From NCBI RefSeq assembly GCF_051155795.1, contig NZ_DAXETW010000037.1, forward strand, positions 1 to 64,000: 64,000 nucleotides of DNA, read 5' to 3'. How positions within the stretch are numbered: position 1 is the first letter of the stretch; each line of letters begins with the position of its first letter. Made by a program: the position numbers and the translations under genes. This DNA is from Longibacter sp051155795 (lineage in GTDB: Bacteria > Bacteroidota > Rhodothermia > Rhodothermales > Salinibacteraceae). Below, piece by piece: positions 52,302-60,272 of the stretch. The notes under the pieces were generated by a model. It was not told where the DNA came from and made no database searches. It worked only from the letters and a program-made list of their open reading frames with translations.

Positions 52302-53942
52302 ATGGAGATCCCCTTCCTCACATCCATCGTCATTTTTCTGCCGGCCCTCGGCGCGCTCGTCGTGGCCCTGCAGAACAACGTGTCTTCGATCCGGTGGACG
52401 GCGCTCGGAACGACGCTGGTCACGTTTGTGCTGTCGCTCGGGTTGTGGTGGAGCTACGACCCTGCTGTCAGCGCGGCTGCCCCGCAGATGGTGGACCTTT
52501 CGTCGAGATGGTTTCCCGATTCCCTCGACATTAAGTACTTCGTGGGGATCGATGGGCTCAACATCTTCCTGATCCTGCTTACGACGCTTCTCGGCCCCAT
52601 CGTGGTCGCGTCGTCGTGGACCTATATCGAAAAGCAGCATCGCGGCTATTACGCTCTCTTCCTGCTGCTGCAGACGGGCATCACCGGCGTGTTCGCGTCG
52701 TTCGACCTGATTCTGTTCTACATTTTCTTCGAGCTAACCCTCATTCCGATGTACTTCATCATCGGCATCTGGGGAGGTGAGGATCGGATTTACGCCGCGA
52801 TCAAGTTCGTCCTCTACACGCTCGTGGGGTCGCTCCTCATGCTGGTGGCCATCCTGTTCCTCGGATACGAGGCCGGGCATGCCGTGAATCAGGGCGTCTT
52901 CACGACCGACTGGTTCAAATTGCTCGACTACACAATTCCGGTCGCGACGCAGTCCTGGCTGTTCATCCTGTTCGCGCTGTCGTTTGCAATCAAGGTGCCG
53001 CTGTTTCCACTGCATACCTGGCTACCGGATGCGCACGTGCAGGCCCCAACGGGCGGTTCGGTTATCCTGGCGGGCGTGCTTCTGAAAATGGGGACGTACG
53101 GTCTGGTGCGCTTCTGCCTGCCGCTCTTCCCCAATGCCGCACAGGACTGGGCCCTGGTCTTCGCGATTCTGTCCGTCATCGGCATCATCTACGGTGCGCT
53201 TGTGGCGCGGGTGCAGCCCGACGCGAAAAAGCTCGTCGCCTACTCGTCGGTTAGCCACCTCGGCTTCGTCGTTCTGGGCATCTTCGCCTTTACCGACATC
53301 GCAATGCAGGGCGCCGTCATCCAGATGGTGAATCACGGGATCTCGACGGGCGCGCTCTTCCTGCTCGTCGGTATGCTCTACGAGCGCCGCCACACGCGTC
53401 TGATGGAGGACTACGGAGGTCTTGCCACATCCGTCCCCGTGCTGACCTCCTTCATGATCTTCTCCGTGCTCGCCTCGGCGGGGCTGCCCGGACTGAACGG
53501 CTTCGTCGGCGAGTTCATGATTCTGCTGGGCACATTCAAAAGCGAGGTGATTGCAAGCCCGCTGATCGTCGGCTTGGCCACGACGGGCGTCATCCTCGCG
53601 GCCGTATACCTGCTCTACATGGTCTACCGTACCTTCTTCGGTGAACTGACGAACGACGCCAACGCGACGATGCCTGACATGAATGGCCGCGAGCTGGCGC
53701 TGATGCTCCCGCTGGCGATTCTGATGTTCGTCATGGGCTTCTTCCCGACGCCTTTCCTGAAGCAGATGGAGCCGTCCACCACGTTCATCATGGAAACGAT
53801 CCAGGAGCGCCGGGCCGAGGCCCTTGAGCTCCAGCGCATGCAGGAGGGGATGGAAGAAGGCCGCGCCGTGCGTGTGACGCCGGCCCCGCCGCAGTCAGGC
53901 AGCATGTCGGAGGCGACCCCGCCGACCACGCTCCCCGAATAG
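52302..53942 (+). CDS. nuoM: NADH-quinone oxidoreductase subunit M
   Basis: 546-residue antiporter-like subunit (Nqo13). Channel signatures include 'FELTLIPMYFIIGIWGG', 'HTWLPDAHVQAPTGGSVIL' and 'LVAYSSVSHLGFVVLGIF', with the conserved helix-5 glutamate and helix-7 lysine in context. The last 50 residues are a hydrophilic, Glu/Arg/Pro-rich tail outside the membrane, longer than in E. coli. The gene starts 60 bases after nuoL; pcd follows after a 114-base gap. Confidence 0.96.
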   Translation: MEIPFLTSIVIFLPALGALVVALQNNVSSIRWTALGTTLVTFVLSLGLWWSYDPAVSAAAPQMVDLSSRWFPDSLDIKYFVGIDGLNIFLILLTTLLGPIVVASSWTYIEKQHRGYYALFLLLQTGITGVFASFDLILFYIFFELTLIPMYFIIGIWGGEDRIYAAIKFVLYTLVGSLLMLVAILFLGYEAGHAVNQGVFTTDWFKLLDYTIPVATQSWLFILFALSFAIKVPLFPLHTWLPDAHVQAPTGGSVILAGVLLKMGTYGLVRFCLPLFPNAAQDWALVFAILSVIGIIYGALVARVQPDAKKLVAYSSVSHLGFVVLGIFAFTDIAMQGAVIQMVNHGISTGALFLLVGMLYERRHTRLMEDYGGLATSVPVLTSFMIFSVLASAGLPGLNGFVGEFMILLGTFKSEVIASPLIVGLATTGVILAAVYLLYMVYRTFFGELTNDANATMPDMNGRELALMLPLAILMFVMGFFPTPFLKQMEPSTTFIMETIQERRAEALELQRMQEGMEEGRAVRVTPAPPQSGSMSEATPPTTLPE

Positions 53943-54056
53943 CCGCGGGCAGTATCCCGGACGGGATCGATCGGCGATCGGCCGTTCACATCCGCGTCCT
54001 CGTTTCACCGTACAATGCGCTCACGCTTTTCCGCGAACCGAACCCACGCCGACGCT

Positions 54057-54353
54057 ATGCCGGACCGCGATCCTCTTTCCGACGCAGAGATCCAGGACGC
54101 CCTCGACACGCTCGATGGATGGTCCTATCAGGACGATGCCATCCATAAAACGTACGAGTTCGAGGATTTCCGCGAGGCGGTGTCTTTCATCGTCCAGATG
54201 GCGTTCTATGCTGAGGAAGCAAACCATCACCCGGAACTCGAAAACGTGTACAATACCGTCACGCTGGCCTTTACGACGCACGACGCGGGAGGGAAGGTGA
54301 CCGAAACGGACATTGAACTCGCCCGCACCATTGACGACGCTCTCGGGGCGTAG
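54057..54353 (+). CDS. Pterin-4a-carbinolamine dehydratase
   Basis: 98-residue protein (PCD/DCoH family) that dehydrates 4a-hydroxytetrahydropterin and so recycles the cofactor of aromatic amino acid hydroxylases. The family motif E-x3-H-H-P is in 'YAEEANHHPELENVYN', with 'TTHDAGG' next. An ATG at 54015 is in frame, but 54057 matches the usual family length. It sits between nuoM and nuoN, the position reported for pcd in Rhodothermus marinus complex I genes. Its link to complex I is unexplained. Confidence 0.92.
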   Translation: MPDRDPLSDAEIQDALDTLDGWSYQDDAIHKTYEFEDFREAVSFIVQMAFYAEEANHHPELENVYNTVTLAFTTHDAGGKVTETDIELARTIDDALGA

Positions 54354-54462
54354 ACTCGTTTCCCGGACCGGCGTCCGACGTGGCACCGCCATCCCCAGCG
54401 CGGCGCCGATTCGAACGCCGCGACCGTAGCGTCCCTCCACTGCCAATCTGCTTGCTGCTGTA

Positions 54463-55950
54463 ATGGACCTCTCTCAAGCCTTCTCGACGATGGCAGCCGA
54501 CCTGCCGGCCATCTTCTCCATGTCCGTGATCACCGTAGCTGGACTGGTCATGATCCTGCAGGAGTCGCTGAGCGAAAACGACCGACCGATCCCCTGGATC
54601 GGCGTCGGGGCGCTCGCCATTGCCGTCGTCTGGGAATTCGTGCACCTTGGGGACCCGGCAGGAACGGCCTTCTTCGAATCGATCCGTACCGGCGGCTTCG
54701 CCTCGTACATCAACCTGATCGTCCTGGGCAGCGGCATCGTGACGATCATCCTGTCGGTGCCGTACCTCGATCACATCAAGCACGGGTACGGAGAGGTCTA
54801 CGCGATGATCATGTTTGCGACCGTCGGCATGCTGATGCTTGGCACCGCGAACAGCCTCGTGTCGATCTTCGTCGGCCTCGAAACCATGTCGGTCTGCTTG
54901 TACGTGCTGACGGGGCTCATCCGCGAGGACGAGGGGTCCGTCGAATCCGCTCTCAAGTACTTTCTCCTCGGCGCCTTTTCCACGGGCTTTTTCCTGTACG
55001 GGATTGCGCTCATGTACGGGGCCACCGGGACCATGTACCTGCCGGAAATGCAGGGGGCCGTTCCGGAAGGCTCGATCATGTTTTGGACCGGCGTCGCGCT
55101 CTTTCTGATTGGCTTCCTCTTTAAAGTCAGCGCGGCACCGTTTCACATGTGGACGCCAGATGTCTACCAGGGTGCGCCCACTCCGCTGACCGGTTACATG
55201 TCGACGGCATCCAAGGCGGCTGCCTTTGCGTCTCTGATCCTCGTGCTCTTCTACGCGCTGCCGGATGAGCGCTGGAGCCTCGTGCTCTCCGCCGTTGCGC
55301 TCGTGACGATGATCATCGGAAACGTGCTTGCCGTCGTGCAGGATAATGTGAAGCGGATGCTGGCGTACTCGTCTATCGCGCACGCCGGCTACGTGCTGGT
55401 GGCGCTTGCGGCCGGGACAACCGAAGCCTACGCGGGTGCCATGTTCTACCTGCTCATCTACGCTATCATGAACCTCGGGGCCTTCGGGGTCATGGCGATG
55501 CTTGAATGGGACGGAAAGGAAGGACGTGTTCAGTCGCTCGACTCGCTCGCCGGTATCGGCCACGAGAAGCCGCTGATCGGCGTCGCGATGGGTGTCTTCA
55601 TGTTCAGCTTGACGGGCTTTCCGCCGCTTGGCGGCTTTATGGGCAAGTACGCGGTCTTTGCGCCTGCGGTCGACGCCGGACTTACCTGGCTCGTTCTGAT
55701 CGGCGTGTTGATGAGCGCGATCTCCGCCTACTACTACCTCCGCGTGGTCGTTGTCTTTTGGCTGGCTGACGCGGAAGAAACGCCGGAGGCGCAGGCAGCC
55801 AGCCGTTCCTTCGTGTTCGCGGGCGTGCCCGTGAAAGTGACAATCGCCCTCTGTGCTGTTGCGCTCGTCGTCCTGGGCGTTTACTCCGGCGGCCTCCTGG
55901 AGATGACGTTCGGTTTCTTCGAAGGAGGAATGATGGCCGCGACACCGTAA
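54463..55950 (+). CDS. nuoN: NADH-quinone oxidoreductase subunit N
   Basis: 495-residue antiporter-like subunit (Nqo14) next to the quinone-binding end of the arm. Signatures are 'FVGLETMSVCLYVLTG', 'FHMWTPDVYQGAPTPLTGY' and 'LAYSSIAHAGYVLVALA', including the conserved glutamate and lysines. It follows pcd after 109 bases and ends the operon. No NhaD antiporter gene lies between nuoM and nuoN here. Confidence 0.96.
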   Translation: MDLSQAFSTMAADLPAIFSMSVITVAGLVMILQESLSENDRPIPWIGVGALAIAVVWEFVHLGDPAGTAFFESIRTGGFASYINLIVLGSGIVTIILSVPYLDHIKHGYGEVYAMIMFATVGMLMLGTANSLVSIFVGLETMSVCLYVLTGLIREDEGSVESALKYFLLGAFSTGFFLYGIALMYGATGTMYLPEMQGAVPEGSIMFWTGVALFLIGFLFKVSAAPFHMWTPDVYQGAPTPLTGYMSTASKAAAFASLILVLFYALPDERWSLVLSAVALVTMIIGNVLAVVQDNVKRMLAYSSIAHAGYVLVALAAGTTEAYAGAMFYLLIYAIMNLGAFGVMAMLEWDGKEGRVQSLDSLAGIGHEKPLIGVAMGVFMFSLTGFPPLGGFMGKYAVFAPAVDAGLTWLVLIGVLMSAISAYYYLRVVVVFWLADAEETPEAQAASRSFVFAGVPVKVTIALCAVALVVLGVYSGGLLEMTFGFFEGGMMAATP

Positions 55951-55990
55951 GCCCTATCGTTGACCGTTCTGCACGAACCCGCCCGATGGC

Positions 55991-56575
55991 ATGGAAGACC
56001 TGATCCAGAACCGGATCCCGCACGCCCCACAGATGGGCCTGTTCGTCCGGCCGGACATTCCGGAGAATCGGCTGTCTAACGCCATCCGGGATTACGCGCA
56101 ACACGTCCAGGCCGGGAATGTGGTCGCCCTCTACGACGCCACACTCTCAGGCAATGGGAAGGACGGTGCCGTGTTTACAACCGATCGGTTTGTTTTTCAG
56201 AACACCGATCTGGAGGCTCCGCAGACCGTCCGGTACCGCGACCTCATCGAGGTCGACAGTAAGCGGCGCTGGCTGGGACTGGGGGGGAAAAAGGTCGAAC
56301 TCACCATCAACCGGGGACGGGCGACCTTCGATCTGGTCATGGACTTCTCCGGCCAACCGGATGCGGCTGATTATGTCGCCGACTTTCTGCACGAAGCCGT
56401 CATTCGCGACGTGCAACTCGGTTCCACACCATCGGAGTCCTCCTCACCCCGCACGAACCGAACCGCGGTCCGAGATGCCCTCGCTCGTCTCCGAGAGCGC
56501 GGGGACCTGACGGACGAAGACATGCAACGGATGCTCGATGTCCTCGACGCGGGCGACGAACCGCCGGCGTCATAA
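55991..56575 (+). CDS. PH-like domain protein with SHOCT-like C-terminus
   Basis: 194 residues, no signal peptide or membrane helix. The central part (about 45-140) alternates strands and turns like bacterial PH-type domains ('GAVFTTDRFVFQNT', 'VRYRDLIEV', 'GKKVELTINRG'). The end, 'ALARLRERGDLTDEDMQRML', resembles the short SHOCT helix pair. Such proteins often bind membranes or other proteins, but no function is established. It is 40 bases after nuoN and could be read through from that operon. Confidence 0.6.
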   Translation: MEDLIQNRIPHAPQMGLFVRPDIPENRLSNAIRDYAQHVQAGNVVALYDATLSGNGKDGAVFTTDRFVFQNTDLEAPQTVRYRDLIEVDSKRRWLGLGGKKVELTINRGRATFDLVMDFSGQPDAADYVADFLHEAVIRDVQLGSTPSESSSPRTNRTAVRDALARLRERGDLTDEDMQRMLDVLDAGDEPPAS

Positions 56576-57899
56576 GTCCTGCGGAACCCGACGCACAGAC
56601 TCTCCCAGGTGTCCATTCACGCCTCCGGTTTCCATCGGGGGCGTTTTTTCGTTTGCGCTGCCGTAAAACGCGTTCCAGCGGTCCGCAGGGACGTGTCCTC
56701 GGCTTACGGTGCGGCATCAGGCGCCGAACGCGAACGAACAGATCCTCTGTACCAGTTTCTCCACCGAGTCTGCGCGGAGCACGCGATCTGCGCCGATGCG
56801 ATGGGCAAGATATACGCTCCGGTCGCGCGCGCTGTGTGCTACGCAGACCCAGCGCGCGCCGAATGGGGGAACGGGAAGTCCTGATCGGTGGGTGAGGAGT
56901 CGCTCGGCGGAGAAGACGGCGTCCTGCACACGTCCGCGGGCCCGCGACGTCCATGAGCCGCTGAAGTGCGTGTCGGAAGTGGCGGGGCGGGGATCCTCGT
57001 CCGCTGTTCCATCCTCGATGTCTGCGGGCGACGCGCGACGAAGAAATCGAGTGGATACTTTGGTCGTTTTCAACGGATCGAGAGGATTAGCGTCCGACCC
57101 GCCGTCGGGTCCGTCCGGATGATTAGAAGGTAAAGCGGGCACGGGATGGCGTCGTTCGAGGAGGTCTGTGCATTGAATGAACCAGAGTAGAAAACAGTGT
57201 GCCAGTGCTCGCTGCGCAGACAACACGTAACCGGCTTGTCGAACCGATGGGAGAGCGGGGCAACGCGGTCGCTGGATCCGACGCGCGCCGGACGTCGCGT
57301 CATTCAATCAGCCGGTGGATGTGTGCTGACCTTCGCATCGCGAGACTTCAGAACAGCAGATGATGCGGGGACGGACTGTGGGTAGGCTGACGCCCGTCGA
57401 TCTGAATGACGCGGCTACTGTAGGACTGTCCCCGTTGTAGTAGGCTCGGTCAGCGTTCGAAGACAAAAACATCTCGGGGTCGGATACGACAGGTATCTCG
57501 GTTACACCGATTCGGGTGGTTATCTCTGGATGAGCGCATCTACACCCGAATGGATGGATTACGACATCCGACTTCCGAATCGGCGGTGAAGACGAGGAAT
57601 TGGTGCCTGATTCGTTGATCGCAGGCCGTTTTCGACATCACCACAGCGCAGTATGGATCATGGATCGCTTTCAATTCCGTGCTCCAGAAACGCTCATCTG
57701 GCTTGCGTGAGACCGCCGGCATTTGGGGGGGAATGGGAGGAGGCATGCGTCAGAAGACGACCTCGTGCATCGGTGGGTCGGTGTATCATAACGCCACCCC
57801 GTTCCGGCGATGAGTCCGGCGCCCTGGCTGTCGATCGGTTCGTTAGTCTCCGGGGCTTGACGGGGAGTTCGACCCTCTTCGACCCGACGTATCCAGATT
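56576..57899. other. Gene-poor stretch
   Basis: 1324 bases without a gene I can support. A minus-strand frame at 56717-57307 (196 codons) and shorter plus-strand frames are open, but all have mixed composition and no recognisable domain. A GC hairpin (GCGCGCTG at 56825-56832 with CAGCGCGC at 56848-56855) stands out. Between about 57400 and 57700 the GC content falls relative to the neighbourhood. Decayed genes are possible. Confidence 0.5.
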
Positions 57900-59537
57900 A
57901 TGTCTCTCTCCTTTCAGCGCGGGGCTCCCCGTCTCGGCGTTCTTACTGGGCTCGCACTCGTGCTTCTTGCGATTGGGTTTGTCGCTCCTGCATCGACCGT
58001 AGCGCAGGCCCCGGTCAAACCGGGCGTTGAACGCGCTGGCATCGAGATCCGACGAGGCCTCGACATCGTTCAACCACCGACGGTCTATTACAAACGCGTG
58101 TACGAAGACGCCTCCCGTTCGTCGAGGCTGGACTCCATCGGGATCTTGCGCGTGCCGCGACCGAGCGATCTGGATGCGATCGAGTATCGCGATCGCTCGC
58201 TCGGGTTTGCCGTGAACCTGCAGCACGCGATGGTGGTCTCCGACGGGCTGATTGTGGATGTGGACATCAGCCGGCAGGCGGAGAACGGAAGCCGTTCCGG
58301 TACACCTGCGATCGACGAAGAGCTGATCATCCTCCGTCCACCGGAGAACGACGCGTTCGATGTTGCCGTACCGGACGAACTGCAGTGCGTCGACTTGAAG
58401 CCGGGCTCGGATGAAGACCTCGCGTCGCGCGGGAGTCTCTTTTATCCTGTGAACGGCCTGCCCGCGCCGTGCAAGCAGGTGCAGGGGATTGAAACGGTCG
58501 TCGACGTGGCAGCCTGGTACGACGCATCCATGACCAACCCGCTCACTGGCGTTCGTGCAACGCGGGATCAATTCCACAATGCCCGTGAACTTCGCGGGTG
58601 GCTCCGAAGCCGGGCGCCCGGTGGGGAGCAAGTCCGGTTCGTCATCGTCGCGACCCCGCCGGAGCGAGAGCGGTTCGTCTTTCGTGAGCGCCCCGGCCCT
58701 GACAATCTTCCGTTCGAACCCATCAATGTCATCGTGGATTACCGACCGGTCAGTGAGTCCGGTTTCGAGCTGATTACGTCGCTGGCAGCTCTCAGCGGAC
58801 CGAATCGAAGCGATCTGCCGGGGAATCCCGGTCCGCAGTATCGCGCGCGCCGGCTTAAGGGCGACGCACTGACAACGCTTCGCTGGAATGTGTCGTCGTC
58901 GCAGCGCTACGAACTGCACCTCTTCGGAAGCACACAGGCCGCCATCTCCGATGATGCACCGGGCAATCACCACGACGTGCCCTACGGGATGAGCCTGGGG
59001 GCCCGTTTCGGCGAGCGTGCAGGGACCGGTTTTGCCCTTCGAATCGAGGGATCCTATGAGGACGATCCGTTCCAGCGCAATACGTTGCGGTCTGGAGACC
59101 AACGGATTCGCATCATGGCGGGGGTCGATCACGGCCACATCTTCACGAACCGCACGCAATGGCACGTAGCCATCGGCCCGACCTACTTCGTGGACCGTGT
59201 CAACATCTGGGAGAACCGCAGTGACGGCCGCCAGCTGGGGTACTCGATCGACGGGGGGCTAAACCGGAACGTTCGTTTCATCCGCCTGCCGTCTATACTC
59301 AGCGTGGAAGGGCGGCTGCATCATAGTTTCGGGTACGTGCAGGACACCGGCAACGGAAATTTCTCACTGATCGGCCGCGTCGCTGCCAAGCCACGCTTCC
59401 TGCTCGGCGGGACGATGCTGGCCGCCGGGCCCGTGGCACACGTCTCGTACACGGACAGCCGATACGCGGACATTCCCGGATTCTCGGAGACGAACGTTCA
59501 GGTGGGGCTGGAGCTGACGTCGTGGATCTCCTTTTGA
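57900..59537 (+). CDS. Probable outer-membrane beta-barrel protein
   Basis: 545 residues, not recognised as a named family. A signal peptide ends near residue 37 (VAQA). The first half (about 40-280) is soluble-looking, with two cysteines at about 162 and 197 that could form a disulfide. From about 285 to the end the sequence alternates hydrophobic and polar residues with aromatic girdle positions ('VNIWENRSDGRQLGYSIDGG') and finishes in 'LELTSWISF', with the terminal Phe of outer-membrane barrels. It stands alone; ligand or role unknown. Confidence 0.7.
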   Translation: MSLSFQRGAPRLGVLTGLALVLLAIGFVAPASTVAQAPVKPGVERAGIEIRRGLDIVQPPTVYYKRVYEDASRSSRLDSIGILRVPRPSDLDAIEYRDRSLGFAVNLQHAMVVSDGLIVDVDISRQAENGSRSGTPAIDEELIILRPPENDAFDVAVPDELQCVDLKPGSDEDLASRGSLFYPVNGLPAPCKQVQGIETVVDVAAWYDASMTNPLTGVRATRDQFHNARELRGWLRSRAPGGEQVRFVIVATPPERERFVFRERPGPDNLPFEPINVIVDYRPVSESGFELITSLAALSGPNRSDLPGNPGPQYRARRLKGDALTTLRWNVSSSQRYELHLFGSTQAAISDDAPGNHHDVPYGMSLGARFGERAGTGFALRIEGSYEDDPFQRNTLRSGDQRIRIMAGVDHGHIFTNRTQWHVAIGPTYFVDRVNIWENRSDGRQLGYSIDGGLNRNVRFIRLPSILSVEGRLHHSFGYVQDTGNGNFSLIGRVAAKPRFLLGGTMLAAGPVAHVSYTDSRYADIPGFSETNVQVGLELTSWISF

Positions 59538-60272
59538 CCTCGAGCCTCGCAGTCCCGAGCGACCATCGTTTGGACGGTGAACGCTTTGCTGGAAGCGATG
59601 GCTGATGAAATCGAAAATGCGCCCTGCCGATATTCTGCCGGCGGGCGCGTTTCGTATTGCTCATATTGCCATCCGACCCGAACGCACCCTCACGCCCGAG
59701 TCGGTCGGTGTCTCTTTTGTGCGCCAGCACATCGACAGGTTCAATTCTGGTCGGCTCCGCGAGCAGGTCGTCAGCCTGCTCCATCAGGGCGGCCGCGATC
59801 TCCCCGTCCAGGTTCGCCTGCCGACCGTCATCATCTTCTGCGGTGTCGAATACCGAAGGTCGTATCGTCGATCGGGAGCGCGTACCACGACACCGTGAAG
59901 TCTTCCGCCTCTGCAAGCGGGAGGGCAGACTCAAGGAACGCACGAACCTCGTCGACTTTATCCGGCTTCGCATCGAGGCGGGCGAGTAGTGCCTTCCGTT
60001 CGGTAGACATACGGTATCGATAGTTGATGAGGAGACCCCTGTACGGGGTGTGCCGACGCGCCAGGGTCTCGTCTCCAATCAACTGTGATGAAGCGTGTAC
60101 AACGGCTCACCGAGCAAGGCGAAGAGACAAGAGATTGCAGCACATTCACTCTGTGGAGACGTCCAAGGGATGAGAAGTCCTCGCAGCGGACACAGATCGC
60201 CGGACGGGGGCGCGGCGTTTTCTTACCCGCAGAGGATCCCGGGGAAGGAGCGTGCATCGACGTGTTCATTCG
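59538..60272. other. Intergenic region containing a broken monooxygenase gene
   Basis: 735 bases between the barrel gene and the large paralogue. The only recognisable content is the frameshifted monooxygenase-like gene listed separately (59710-60010, minus strand). Its second frame stays open to 59299, but past about 59710 the translation is unrelated low-complexity Arg/Ser/Pro text that overlaps the barrel gene antisense. Confidence 0.6.
59710..60010 (-). pseudogene. Frameshifted antibiotic-biosynthesis-monooxygenase-like gene
   Basis: The ATG at 60010 begins 'MSTERKALLARLDAKPDKV', and the frame runs to 'SWYALPIDDTTFGI' before hitting a stop at 59831. The expected continuation, 'FDTAEDDDGRQANLDG' to 'IEPVDVLAHK', is found in the next frame from about 59848. 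Together they make a roughly 100-residue dimeric alpha+beta barrel protein of the ABM type. Either the gene carries an indel near 59849 or the sequence does. ABM-fold proteins include heme-degrading and quinol-oxidising enzymes; the activity here is unknown. Confidence 0.75.

Noticed and set aside
56717..57307. 196-codon minus-strand frame in the gene-poor stretch
   Set aside because: No domain, signal or conserved pattern; kept only as a remark because a diverged remnant cannot be excluded.
59299..59709. Continuation of the second frame of the broken monooxygenase
   Set aside because: Past the end of the domain the translation becomes Arg/Ser/Pro-rich and runs antisense into the barrel gene.
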